DNA from: Asaia krungthepensis NRIC 0535 | GTDB lineage: Bacteria > Pseudomonadota > Alphaproteobacteria > Acetobacterales > Acetobacteraceae | Direction of reading: 5' to 3' | Length of the DNA stretch: 64,000 nt | Assembly (NCBI RefSeq): GCF_025995175.1 | Contig: NZ_BAPV01000005.1 | Coordinates: 101,609 to 165,608 of the forward strand | Shown here: positions 17,811-27,203 of the stretch, piece by piece | Layout: each line of letters begins with the position of its first letter | Numbering within the stretch: the stretch's first letter is position 1 | The notes under the pieces: model-generated | Databases searched by the model: none | What the model was told of the DNA's origin: nothing | What the model saw: the letters and a program-made list of their open reading frames with translations, nothing else | Translations under genes and position numbers: made by a program

Positions 17811-20800
17811 TCAGAGAGCGACCTTCACACCGAACTGGAAGGAACGGAGAACGACACCGTTCTGCGTCCAGGACGGGTTGTAGAGATAGCCACCATAAGT
17901 GCCGAAGTCGTAAGGCGACTTGAAACCGAGGAGGTTGTAGACGTTGGCATAAGCGCTCCAGCGGCGATTGAACTGGTAGTTCACCGTCAGATCGACATCC
18001 CAGAAACCCTTGACCTTGCACTGGCCCAGCGGAACGAAGCTGCTGGACTGGAGGGCATCGGCGCAGTTGCCTGCTGTGTCCGATCCGGTCTGGTCTTCAG
18101 CCGTCGTGCGATAGCCGCTGGTGTAATAGACCGTCGGCGTGACGGCCAGCTTGCGCCACGAGAAGGTGTTGGACCAGTTGGCGCGCCATTTCGGCGTTCC
18201 CGAGGCGGAGACAGCGCCATAGGGGCCAAGCGTACCGGCGAAACGATAGACCGAGCCATCCGGATTGGTCAGGTTCATGCGGCGCACGAAGGTGGCCCCG
18301 CCCTTGCTGTACCAATGGACTTCGCTCAGGGCACCGGGGAGCTGGGTATTGATCTCGATCGAGAGATCGAAACCGTCCGTCACCAGCTTGTTAGTGTTCA
18401 CATAACCCAGATTGATGATGCCAGGACGAAGCTGACCGCCGGGGTTCTGCGGATCGGCGATATCCGGCGTCACGGTCACGCCCGTCGGGAGGGCTTCACC
18501 TGCCAGATAGGCATTGGCCACATTCGTGGTGCCCACCGGGTTCGGTGCAATGTAGTGGTTCTTGCGGATATAGTAGTAGTCGGCGCTCAGCGTCATCCAG
18601 CGCGTGGGACGGAAGATCGGCCCACCCGAGAAGTTGGTTGAGGTCTCAGGACGCAGATTCGGGTTACCGGCGGTGTTCGAACCGATATAGTAGTTCTGCG
18701 CGTAGTTATTGGGGGTACCGTTGGCGTTCAGATGCTGGCTGATGAAGTTGGCGTTATTGGGCGTATAGGTGGTGTAACCCACATTCGAGCCACCGGTTTC
18801 AGCAAAGCTCGGAACGCGGAAGCCCTTCTGGAACGTGCCACGCAGGGTCAGCTTTTCGGTCGGTTTGAACTGCACACCGAATTTCGGCGAGAAATGGCTG
18901 AAGCCTTCCGAGTAGTGATCGTAACGGCCCGACGCATCGGCGCTCAGCATCTTCACGATCGGCGCATCGGCCTGGAAGAAGGCCGACTCGACCCAGCGGC
19001 TGCCCTGGGCATTCACCGGATTGATATAGCTCGTGTACTGATTGGCCGGATTGGCTGTGTCGAGCGGATTGGCGTTCGGGTCGTTCAGGGCTTCGTAACG
19101 TATGTTGCCACCGATCGCGAGCTTGGCCATACCGCCCGGCAGGCGGAACAGACCCTTGCTCAGCGTCGCCTCACCCGAATATTCCTGCGTACGCGCATTG
19201 ATGACGTTGCGCGGTGCGATCGAGTTCAGCACCGATTGCGAGTTCTGCGACGGATCCACGAAGTTGTAGCTGCCGCTGGTAATGGCATTCTGGATGCCCG
19301 AAATCGTCGGCACGCCCGTGATGGTCTGGTTCAGCAGCGTGTTCATGCCAACGAAGTTGACGTCGTAATTCCAGTCCGAACCCCAGCGCGACGGGTGCCA
19401 GCCATTATAGCGCACCGAGCCACGGAAGTTCTGGCTGGTTTCCATGGTGGTGGGGATCAGATCGCCGAACCGGTAATTGACCTGCGCCTGCTCGCCAAGC
19501 GCTGCATAGGGATTGTTCGGGTTGAGCGAGCCATCGGGCAAATAAACCGGCAGATAGGTGTTCTGCGCGGTGGCCAGCTTGGCCTGGCTGTACGAGGTGC
19601 TGCCATAGGTGGAATAGGGCGTGCCGGTGATGATCGAGCGCGCCTGCGACCAGGTGAACATGGCCGTGAGTTGCGAGCGCTCGGTCACATTGGCTGTGAA
19701 ATGCGCGGTGGCGCTGACACGACGCAGATCGGGCGCTACCTGCGCGTATTTCTGCGTGTTCCACGAGCAGGCCTGGCTGGTGCCGGTGCTGCCACCGACC
19801 GAGCCGGTCACGACACCGCCCAGACTACCGCAGCCTGCCTGCTGGTTCAGCAGTGACCATGGTGCCGTATTGGTGCCGGTCCCCGTCACGGGGCGCACGA
19901 GGGCCACAGTCGAAGGTGAGAAATTGGTGATCGACCCGCCAGAGGCGATGTTGTCGTTACCATTGCCACCACCGATTCCGGTCAGATCGCCGTTGTTATA
20001 GGGCGCGCCGAGCTGACGGTAATAGAGCGGATCGTCCTGCTGGTATTCCGAGTTGATATAGAAGTTATAGCCGTCGCGATGCAGGTCGCCATGGCCCCAT
20101 GTCGCGTAGAGACGCTGATGCCCAGCATCGCCGCGCTGGGTCAGACCGCCTTCGGCATTGCCTTCAAAACCCTTGATCTCCTTGCGGGTGATCATGTTGA
20201 CCACACCGGCAACGGCGTCGGCACCATAGGTGGCCGAACCGCCATCCTGCAGCACGTCCACACCCTGCATGATGGATTGCGGCATCCAGTTGGTGTCGAC
20301 GAAGTTGCGCTCGCCGTCATCGGCCAGCGGATAATAGGACAGGCGCTGGCCGTCCATGAGCACCAGGGTCGAGTCCGTGCTGAGACCGCGCAGCGAGGGA
20401 GCCGAGGCACCGGCGGCGAAGCCCCCCCCCTGCCGACCAGGCATTGGTAAGGTTGCCAGAACCGTTGGATGACAGGAGCTGCAGTGCATCGGTCACGGTC
20501 TTGATGCCGCGCTGCTGCATGTCCTTCATGGTGATGTGGGTGATGGGCGAGGCGCTGGTGGTGTTCGGATCGCGGAACAGCGAGCCTGTCACCATGATCG
20601 TCTCGGGGCGCGAGGTCGCGGGAGCGTCCCCAACCGGAGCGGAAACAGCCCGAGCGCGCGTCGAGCGGCTCTGGGCATTGACCTTCACCTTGCTCTTGGC
20701 AGGAGCCTTCGCGGCGTTGACTGGGATTGTGGATGTTTCAGGGGCTGCAACACTCTGTGCTCTTGCGTCGCTGACAAAATGCAACAGGGCGATACAGGCG

Positions 20801-20907
20801 GTGGCACTCATGAGACCGGCGGCAAGTGGTCGCTTGCGTCGGGTTGACGGGGCGACGATTGGGGCAGAAATGCCCGATTCGTGCGTCTCTCTTGGGGACA
20901 GCGTCAT
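17811..20907 (-). pseudogene. TonB-dependent receptor gene, frameshifted in a G9 tract (possible phase-variable ON/OFF gene)
   Basis: The span has 3097 bases, one more than 1032 codons. The first frame (20907 to about 20430) encodes a signal region, a Pro/Ala/Lys-rich stretch and the start of a plug (ETIMVTGSLFRDPNTTSAS, VTDALQLLSSNGSGNLT), then runs out of frame at nine G (C on the plus strand, 20422-20430). The next frame resumes with GFAAGASAPSLRGLSTDST, LVLMDGQRLSYYPLADDG and a complete 870-residue barrel ending SFQFGVKVAL. Eight G would join them as SAGGGFAAGAS into a 1031-residue receptor. No other damage is visible in the barrel, so the break is recent, reversible or a sequencing error. 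The receptor is of the large carbohydrate/unknown-substrate type. ATG at 20907 is preceded by GACGGAACG. Confidence 0.85.
20422..20430. repeat. Homopolymeric C9 (G9 on the coding strand) tract
   Basis: Nine consecutive C on the plus strand inside the plug-domain coding sequence of the TonB receptor gene. The reading frames on each side differ by exactly one base at this tract. Tracts of this length slip during replication, the mechanism of phase variation in several pathogens; homopolymers are also where sequencing errors concentrate. Confidence 0.9.
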
Positions 20908-21172
20908 GGAACGTTCCGTCAAAATGGGTTAATTCGCGATATTACGCATCGCAACGTTCCCAAGGCGTAACGGCAGATTGTTAACGCTCGCAAGGCGGGT
21001 TACACTTTTATTACATAGTTTGAAAACGACTGTGCAACAATGTCACAGTAGCGAATCCAGAGTTACCGAAGGGAAATCATTCCTTTTCAGTTACTTACAG
21101 CCGCATGAATTCGAGACCCATTCAATCGGTGCAGCGCTGTTTCGAAAAAAATCGAATTTCCTGGGAACCGTT

Positions 21173-21186
21173 AATCGTTAACGATT
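21173..21186. promoter_or_regulatory. Perfect 14-bp palindrome, possible operator
   Basis: AATCGTTAACGATT is a perfect palindrome within an AT-rich gap. It lies about 265 bases before the start of the TonB receptor gene and about 160 bases after the stop of the polyol permease gene. Symmetry and length suit a dimeric regulator, but no regulator gene is adjacent. Confidence 0.35.
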
Positions 21187-21285
21187 GACAGGCATTGGAA
21201 CACCGGGAGCAGCGCCTCCTTGCGGGGCATGCGTCATGGCCTTTCGCTGTCCGTCATTGTCATGCGGAACAGCGCAGAAAACAGA

Positions 21286-21312
21286 AAAGGCGGGGCTTTT
21301 GGCCCCGCCTTT
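21286..21312 (-). terminator. Intrinsic terminator of the polyol permease gene
   Basis: AAAGGCGGGG (21286-21295) pairs with CCCCGCCTTT (21303-21312) around CTTTTGG. On the minus strand the stem is followed by TTTTCTG, 32 bases after the permease stop at 21345, as expected for rho-independent termination. Confidence 0.85.
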
Positions 21313-21344
21313 CGCTCCTTCGTCTCAAGAAGGAAACCGGTCAT

Positions 21345-22691
21345 TCAGTGGCTGAAGCCTTTGGCCGAGGCACGGGTAGAGTGCAGATGGGCTTCCACCT
21401 CAGGATCCAGCTTCAGGAAATACGTCAGGACAGCGCTGATGAAGTAGATGATGGAGTAGACAACCATCACGCCGAACACCCCGAAGGAAGGCTCGAAGAT
21501 GTAGACGATGGCCGGTCCGATCCAGACGCTGGCGCCTGCGCCGAGGTTCAGCAGCGACATGGCTGCGGCTTTATTCTCGGGAGCGAGGTAAGGCATCAGG
21601 GCCGAGAGCGGCACGTAGCCAGCCAGGGTCATGCCGTAGAAGGCACCGGCGATCATGACGATGAACAGATGATCAGGGCCCAGCATGGTCGGCGCGAAAT
21701 AAAGCGCCATGGTGCTGAGCGTCGAGCCGATGCCGCCCATGATCAGAACCGTATAGCGCCAGCTCAGCTTGTCACTGATGATACCGAGGAACAGGTTGAA
21801 GAAGATATTGCTGATGAAGATGGCCTGAAGCACCGCCAGCCACTGGCCCATGGTGAAGCCGAGCGTATGGGTGAAGTAGAGCGGCATGAACACCAGGAAG
21901 CCGAACTCGGCAGAAGTGTTGATGGCGCGCACAATGCAGCCAATGCCAACCTTGGGGCGCTGCCAGCCAATGGCCAGCGACATGAACAGGGTCTTGATGG
22001 CGCCCTTATTGCCTGTTTCGACGCGGGGAACGCGGTTCATGCCAAGCAGGGCCAGCGCACCGCCGAAGACAACGAAGCTGAGTGCGACCCACAGCGTGGC
22101 GTAACCACCGATCACAGGCAGAAGCACACCGGCAATAGTGGTGCCGAGCGTGGGCAGGCCGGCCGTGAAGCAGAACCAGAACCAGCCAACAGCCGATCCG
22201 AGCTTCTGAACAGGTGCGGTGTTCACAACCCATACGAGGAAGCCGAAGGCGAAGAGCGGATAGCCGAAGCCGCGCAGGCCATAGAACAGCGTGATCAGCG
22301 TCCAGGATTTGGACGGCAGGGCGAAACCGAGAAACCCGATCTGGAACAGGATCCAGATGGCCAGACCGACGAGCATGACCTTGCGGCTGCCCCACATGTC
22401 GGACAGGGCACCCGAAGCCCAGGCGGAAACAGCCGCCGTCAGACCATAAATGGTGAAGAGACCGGCGACGTCATGCTCCTGAAACCCGAGCGAGACGAGA
22501 TAGGGTGACAGATAGCCACTTTCCACGCCATCGCCGATCATGAAGAGCAGTGTGCCGATGAAACCCCAGATCATGATCGGCGGAATGCCGGCCCATGAAA
22601 TGACGCGTCCGAAAGCCGTCTGTGGTTCAATGTCTGGCAAAGTGTCGGTTGCGGACCGTGCCCCTCCGACGAATGTCCCGCCTGCCATCAT
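21345..22691 (-). CDS. MFS polyol permease (RbtT/DalT-like)
   Basis: A 448-residue, twelve-segment transporter. The loop between segments 2 and 3 reads GALSDMWGSRKVML, a form of the MFS motif GxLSDxxGRRK. Segments such as IPPIMIWGFIGTLLFMIGDGVE, YLSPYLVSLGF and LITLFYGLRGFGYPLFAFGF match the polyol permease branch, which carries ribitol, D-arabitol and similar alditols with protons across the inner membrane. The ATG at 22691 has AGGAGACAC upstream; the frame extends to 22922 through unlikely residues. It diverges from a transketolase and an SDR dehydrogenase, which fits polyol uptake, oxidation to a ketose and entry into the pentose phosphate pathway. Confidence 0.88.
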   Translation of the reverse strand: MMAGGTFVGGARSATDTLPDIEPQTAFGRVISWAGIPPIMIWGFIGTLLFMIGDGVESGYLSPYLVSLGFQEHDVAGLFTIYGLTAAVSAWASGALSDMWGSRKVMLVGLAIWILFQIGFLGFALPSKSWTLITLFYGLRGFGYPLFAFGFLVWVVNTAPVQKLGSAVGWFWFCFTAGLPTLGTTIAGVLLPVIGGYATLWVALSFVVFGGALALLGMNRVPRVETGNKGAIKTLFMSLAIGWQRPKVGIGCIVRAINTSAEFGFLVFMPLYFTHTLGFTMGQWLAVLQAIFISNIFFNLFLGIISDKLSWRYTVLIMGGIGSTLSTMALYFAPTMLGPDHLFIVMIAGAFYGMTLAGYVPLSALMPYLAPENKAAAMSLLNLGAGASVWIGPAIVYIFEPSFGVFGVMVVYSIIYFISAVLTYFLKLDPEVEAHLHSTRASAKGFSH

Positions 22692-23218
22692 GTGTCTCCT
22701 GAGTCTCAAAAAGGCATCTTGCTGCCGAGCAGCGTGCCTGGCCCGACCTCCTTTGCGCGGGTTGAGCCGGTCCGGCAAATCACAAAAAAGAGTTATAATT
22801 ACCAGAGCATCTGTTCGTATGTGACGTTCACCCTGGGCGATTTGGTATGATAAACGTTTTTTAATACGTTTATATGTGAACATAACACGAACAAGTATGG
22901 GGATAACGTGGATAAATGACACAAACTTGAATGGAACCTCAGAGCCGATCCTTAATCATCCGATAAGATGGGATAGCGAATACGGATGGAATTTCGATAT
23001 TCCCATCACGCCTTTATGATTTATGAGCTCTATGCTTATGTCATATTTAGAGACTAGTTTTCGTGACAATGGTTTCGTCAGTAATGATCATTTGCGACAA
23101 AGTAGGTACCAGTCATGCTTTGCCAGACAGGGTTTATGAACAGAGTTTAATACATATCATTTCATCAGCAATCATAACATTCCCGTCCATCGTGCCGGGG
23201 AGATAGAGGGGATATCTC
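22692..23218. other. Divergent promoter region of the polyol permease and transketolase genes
   Basis: Over 500 bases, clearly more AT-rich than the surrounding genes, with no credible open frame. It must hold the promoters for both flanking transcripts. The visible structure is the inverted repeat at 22850-22873. No local regulator gene explains the control, so a distant regulator is likely. Confidence 0.6.
22850..22873. promoter_or_regulatory. Inverted repeat ATAAACG-N10-CGTTTAT, possible operator
   Basis: Two perfect 7-bp arms (22850-22856 and 22867-22873) are separated by ten bases rich in T and A, about 160 bases upstream of the polyol permease start. Centre-to-centre spacing of about 17 bp suits a helix-turn-helix dimer. 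Function is inferred from symmetry and position only. Confidence 0.45.
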
Positions 23219-25240
23219 ATGACCACCCGAACACAGCGCGCCAATGCCATTCGCATCCTGGCGATCGATGCCATTTTCAAGGCGCAATCGGGCCATCCCG
23301 GCACCCCCATGGGCATGGCCGATATTTCCGAAGTGCTGTGGCGCGATGTCATGCGATACAACCCCGCCAATCCCGCCTGGTCCAATCGCGATCGCTTCGT
23401 CTATTCGAACGGTCACGGCTCGATGCTTCTTTACGCCCTGCTGCATCTGAGCGGGTTCGACCTCGGTATCGAAGACATCAAACAGTTTCGCCAGCTCCAT
23501 TCCAGAACGCCCGGCCATCCCGAATTCGGCTATGCCCCTGGCATCGAAACCACGACCGGACCGCTGGGTCAGGGTATCGCCAACGCCGTGGGCATGGCGC
23601 TGGCTGAAAAGACCCTGGCCGCGCAGTTCAACCGCCCGAATCTGCCCATCGTCGACCATCACACCTATGCCTATGTCGGCGAGGGCTGCCTGATGGAAGG
23701 GATCTCCCACGAGGCCTGCGCGCTGGCCGGGACGCTCGGCCTTGGCAAGCTGATCACGATCTATGACCGCAACATGGTCACCAATGACGGGCCGATCGAG
23801 GGCGTTTATACTGACGACACGCGCAAGCGCTTCGAGGCCTATAACTGGCAGGTGATCGGCGAGATCGACGGTCACGACCCCGATGCTGTCCTTGCCGCCC
23901 TGAATGCCGCCCGCGCCGAAGCTACGCGCCCGAGCCTGATCATCTGTCGCACCACCATCGGTCAGGGCTGCTCCGAGGGTTATGCCGGCACGCATAAAGT
24001 GCATGGTGGCGTCCTCCCGGCCGATGAAATCGCGAAGATCCGTGCCCGTCTGAACTGGACCGCCCCCGCCTTCGAGATCCCCGAGTCTATCGCCCGTGAC
24101 TGGGATCACCGCCCGGCGGGTGCTACGGCTGAATCTGCCTGGAATGATCTGTTCACGCGTTATCGCGACGAATATCCCAAGTTGGCCGCCGAATTCATCC
24201 GTCGCCAGAACAGGGCTTTTCCTCAGGGCTGGGACAAGCTTTCCCGTGATTTCGTCGCCTCACTTCAGGCCGTGCCGAAAGACATCGCGTCCCGCAAGGC
24301 CTCGCAAAATGCCATCGAGGCTTTCGCACCCCATCTCCCTGAGATGTTCGGAGGCTGCGCCGATATCACACCGAGTTGCCTGACGCGCTGGTCCGGCTCT
24401 TCCTCGGTCTGCTTCGACCCTGCCGGAAATTATGTCGATTACGGTGTGCGCGAATTCGGCATGGTCGCCATGGCCAACGGCATCGCGCTGCATGGCGGCC
24501 TTATGCCCTACACCGCCACATTCCTGATGTTCATGGAATATGCGCGTAATGCCGTGCGCATGGCCGCGCTGATGAAGCAGCGTCAGGTGCTGGTCTACAC
24601 CCATGACTCCATCGGACTGGGCGAAGACGGCCCCACCCACCAGCCCGTGGAACAACTGGCCTCGCTGCGTCAGACCCCGAACATGGTCACCTGGCGCCCC
24701 TGCGACCAGGTGGAAACCGCCATCGCCTGGGTCAGTGCGCTCGAGCGTCTCGATGGCCCCACAGCCTTTTCACTGTCGCGCCTGCCGCTCAAACAGCAAG
24801 AACGCACTGCTTCGCAACTGCGCGATGCCTGGCGCGGTGGCTATATCCTCTCCGACTGCGCGGGCACACCGGATCTGATCCTGATCGCCACTGGCTCGGA
24901 AATGACCCTGGCCCTCGATTCCGCTCAGGCCCTGCGTGCGCGCAACATCGCGGTACGCGTCGTTTCCATGCCCTCACCCGAAACCTTCGATGCGCAGGAT
25001 TCTGGCTATCGTGAGAGCGTTCTGCCCGACGGCGTGCGCGCCCGTATCGCCATCGAAGCCGCCAGCTCCCTCTACTGGGCGCGCTATGTCGGGCTCGACG
25101 GCGACGTAATCGGCATGACGGGCTTTGGCGAATCCGGCCCTGCCGAGGATCTCTTCCGTCATTTCGGCTTCACGACTGACAATGTCGTGACCCGTGCCGA
25201 AGCGCTTCTCGCCCGTCACGCAGCACGCGCCAAAGCCTGA
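23219..25240 (+). CDS. tkt: Transketolase
   Basis: A 673-residue thiamine-diphosphate enzyme that moves two-carbon units between ketoses and aldoses in the pentose phosphate pathway. The N-terminal signature [13 protein letters not shown] (about residues 23-35), [31 protein letters not shown] and the cofactor motif [14 protein letters not shown] are present. The usual GDG is GEG here, as in many transketolases. The pyrimidine and C-terminal domains follow with [23 protein letters not shown] strong GAGGGG site precedes the ATG. Full length is normal. It is next to polyol permease and SDR genes, so it is probably a specialised copy for pentitol growth, though it may also be the main one. Confidence 0.95.
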   Translation: MTTRTQRANAIRILAIDAIFKAQSGHPGTPMGMADISEVLWRDVMRYNPANPAWSNRDRFVYSNGHGSMLLYALLHLSGFDLGIEDIKQFRQLHSRTPGHPEFGYAPGIETTTGPLGQGIANAVGMALAEKTLAAQFNRPNLPIVDHHTYAYVGEGCLMEGISHEACALAGTLGLGKLITIYDRNMVTNDGPIEGVYTDDTRKRFEAYNWQVIGEIDGHDPDAVLAALNAARAEATRPSLIICRTTIGQGCSEGYAGTHKVHGGVLPADEIAKIRARLNWTAPAFEIPESIARDWDHRPAGATAESAWNDLFTRYRDEYPKLAAEFIRRQNRAFPQGWDKLSRDFVASLQAVPKDIASRKASQNAIEAFAPHLPEMFGGCADITPSCLTRWSGSSSVCFDPAGNYVDYGVREFGMVAMANGIALHGGLMPYTATFLMFMEYARNAVRMAALMKQRQVLVYTHDSIGLGEDGPTHQPVEQLASLRQTPNMVTWRPCDQVETAIAWVSALERLDGPTAFSLSRLPLKQQERTASQLRDAWRGGYILSDCAGTPDLILIATGSEMTLALDSAQALRARNIAVRVVSMPSPETFDAQDSGYRESVLPDGVRARIAIEAASSLYWARYVGLDGDVIGMTGFGESGPAEDLFRHFGFTTDNVVTRAEALLARHAARAKA

Positions 25241-25300
25241 TCTTCCTCTTCGTCCAGGCGGTGCAGGAACGCACCGCCCCCATCCTGACTGGATAAATCC

Positions 25301-26068
25301 ATGGATCTTTTCGATCTCTCCGGCGACATCGCCTTGGTAACCGGCGCAGGCAGCGGCATCGGCCAGCAGATTGCCATCGGCCTCGCCGAAGCTGGCGCCT
25401 CGGTCGCCTGTTTCGACCTTCCCGGCTCACGCAAGGGACTTGATGAGACTGCCGACCGTATTCGCGGCCTCAAGCGCGCCGCCCTGGTCTGCACCGGCGA
25501 TGCCACCGACGAAACCAGCCTGGCCGATGCTGTCGCAGCCACCCAATCCGAGCTCGGCCTGCTCTCGGTTGCCGTCAACGCTGCAGGAATTGCCAATGCC
25601 GCCCCTGCCGAGGAAATGGACCGCGACCAGTGGCAGCGCGTGCTCGATATCAACACGACCGGCGTCTTCCTCTCCTCTCAGGCAGAAGGGCGCGCCATGC
25701 TGGCCAATGGCCGCGGTTCGATCGTCAATATTGCCTCGATGTCGGGCGTGATCGTCAATCGCGGGTTGATGCAGGCCCATTACAATGCGTCCAAGGCCGC
25801 CGTTATCCATCTCAGCAAAAGCCTGGCCATGGAATGGGCCACGCGCGGCATCCGTGTGAACACCATCAGTCCGGGCTATACCGCCACCCCCATGAATACC
25901 CGCCCCGAATGGGCAGAGCGTGTGAAGGTCTTCGAAAACGACACCCCCATGAACCGCATCGCTGCGCCGCGCGAGATGGTGGGACCGGCGATTTTTCTCT
26001 CTTCTCGCGCTGCGTCCTTCTGCACCGGGGTCGATCTTCTGGTGGATGGGGGATTTTGCTGCTGGTGA
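25301..26068 (+). CDS. SDR-family polyol/ketose oxidoreductase
   Basis: A 255-residue classical short-chain dehydrogenase. The cofactor motif is TGAGSGIG (14-21), Asp39 at the end of the second strand favours NAD over NADP, and the catalytic set is Ser148 (or 146), Tyr161 and Lys165 (HYNASKAA). The C-terminus ends DLLVDGGFCCW. The pattern resembles D-arabitol, xylitol and D-threitol dehydrogenases. It lies 60 bases after the transketolase gene in the same direction and opposite the polyol permease gene, which supports oxidation of an imported alditol to the ketose fed to the pentose phosphate pathway. The exact substrate cannot be fixed from sequence. Confidence 0.85.
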   Translation: MDLFDLSGDIALVTGAGSGIGQQIAIGLAEAGASVACFDLPGSRKGLDETADRIRGLKRAALVCTGDATDETSLADAVAATQSELGLLSVAVNAAGIANAAPAEEMDRDQWQRVLDINTTGVFLSSQAEGRAMLANGRGSIVNIASMSGVIVNRGLMQAHYNASKAAVIHLSKSLAMEWATRGIRVNTISPGYTATPMNTRPEWAERVKVFENDTPMNRIAAPREMVGPAIFLSSRAASFCTGVDLLVDGGFCCW

Positions 26069-26551
26069 AAAGGTCCAGGGCTCTGCCCTGAAACCCGCAA
26101 AGGGGCGTTGGCCCCTTTGATCCCGATTTTTGGTTCATGGGTGCCCAGATAACGAACAAACACCCCGTTCAAGGCGGAGCACTTCGCTGTGCCTCCGATG
26201 CCAAACGAGTGACGCGCCCCGTGACGATTTTTATCGGAGCCGTCCGAGGGTCTCTTATGGCAGCACCGCCGGGAGGAGGTTGAGGACGCAGCCTTCAGAC
26301 CATCAAATGGGCGGCGGGTCTTTTCGATATGCTATTCAGAGGAGTTGCCCATTGGACAATCCCGGACCTATCCGAACCGGGGCAGGGCAAGCTCGGTCTC
26401 TCGGCCGATTGACCCAAGCATAGCGATCCATTGCCCGGCTTGTACGCGCCGACCATTTCACTGTTTGTCATCACGGCCTCGCTGCCGGTGAGGCTACTCG
26501 AGTCTTTGGCCTGGCCACCGACCGAATAGGCGTAGATCTCCCCGCACACCG
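26069..26551. other. Gene-free region with a hairpin element and unexplained sequence
   Basis: About 480 bases between two genes pointing toward each other. The first 50 bases form a GC-rich hairpin (26099-26118) within a sequence type I believe is dispersed in acetic acid bacterial genomes. The rest carries only short frames on both strands (26130-26423, 26295-26549) without ribosome sites or recognisable families, and several stops break any longer reading. It could be the remains of a lost gene or insertion; I see no inverted ends or target duplication. Confidence 0.5.
26099..26118 (+). terminator. Probable intrinsic terminator of the transketolase-SDR operon
   Basis: AAAGGGGC pairs with GCCCCTTT around GTTG, followed ten bases later by a T-run. 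It is 31 bases after the SDR stop. The hairpin sits inside a longer GC-rich block (26070-26125) typical of repeated intergenic elements. Confidence 0.65.
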
Positions 26552-27040
26552 CTAGCTGGAGGTAAGGCGCTCAATGGGGAGTTCAAGCGTATGCTTGATT
26601 TCCGACAGCGCAACCATGGAATTGACCTCCTGAATGCCTGGGATCAGGGCCAGCCTTTTCAGGAAGAACTGCTCATAGGATTCGATATCGCGCGTCACGA
26701 TACGCAGGATGAAATCGACCGAACCCAACAGCACATAGCAATCCTGTACCTCGGGAAATTCACGGATAGCCTCTTCGAACGCCGCCAGATTGGCGCGCGC
26801 GTGGGCCGTCAGCTTCACCAGTGCGTAGAGCTGGGCATTCAGCCCGATTTTCCTTCGGTCCACCAGATAGACCTGTTTCTGCAAGATCCCGGCATCCTTG
26901 AGCCGCTGGATGCGCCGCCAGCATGGTGCCTGTGACAGCCCGACCGCCTCAGCCAGTTCCGCCGTGGATCGTGACGCATCCTTCTGCAGAAGCTGCAGCA
27001 AATGGCGGTCGATCGCGTCCAGATCCTCGAGCATCAACAT
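26552..27040 (-). CDS. Lrp/AsnC-family transcriptional regulator
   Basis: A 162-residue regulator with an N-terminal winged helix (about residues 5-65; LDAIDRHLLQLLQKDASRST, ELAEAVGLSQAPCWRRIQRL) and a C-terminal RAM/ligand-binding domain (about 80-150; VQDCYVLLGSVDFILRIV). Such proteins form octamers that sense amino acids or related acids. The ATG at 27040 follows GGGATGAG; one at 27034 is also possible, and an extension to 27127 has no ribosome site. It diverges from a benzoylformate-decarboxylase-like gene with a 163-base gap, a classic regulator-target layout, so it probably responds to an amino acid or a 2-oxo acid. Confidence 0.92.
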   Translation of the reverse strand: MLMLEDLDAIDRHLLQLLQKDASRSTAELAEAVGLSQAPCWRRIQRLKDAGILQKQVYLVDRRKIGLNAQLYALVKLTAHARANLAAFEEAIREFPEVQDCYVLLGSVDFILRIVTRDIESYEQFFLKRLALIPGIQEVNSMVALSEIKHTLELPIERLTSS

Positions 27041-27203
27041 CTCATCCCATCGGTTTTTAGCGCATAAATTATGCAGGTTTATGAGATAGATCTCTACGAA
27101 AACGCAATTTTTATCAGCGTTGAGCATGATACCGTGTGGTCAGCGGGACATTCCAGCCATGAGACGCTCCCCGAACGAAACGCCTCTCCACAGGATCCAG
27201 ACC

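Larger units (their letters stand above)
20908..21344. other. Intergenic region: receptor promoter, palindrome and terminator
   Basis: About 440 bases upstream of the frameshifted TonB receptor gene and after the polyol permease gene, both on the minus strand. The part nearest the receptor is AT-rich and should hold its promoter, but I cannot fix a -35/-10 pair. It includes the palindrome at 21173-21186 and the terminator at 21286-21312. The open frame over 20978-21181 has no ribosome site or family resemblance and is not called. Confidence 0.55.

Noticed and set aside
18732..19856. 374-codon plus-strand frame opposite the TonB receptor
   Set aside because: Antisense of barrel-coding sequence; no ribosome site or known motif.
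21195..22508. 437-codon plus-strand frame opposite the polyol permease
   Set aside because: Its composition (many Glu, Gln, His, Arg) is that of antisense of a membrane protein; the opposite strand is a clear MFS transporter.
23219..25240. Dihydroxyacetone synthase instead of transketolase
   Set aside because: The motifs SGHPGTPMG and [11 protein letters not shown] are common to both, but length and context with pentitol genes fit transketolase better.
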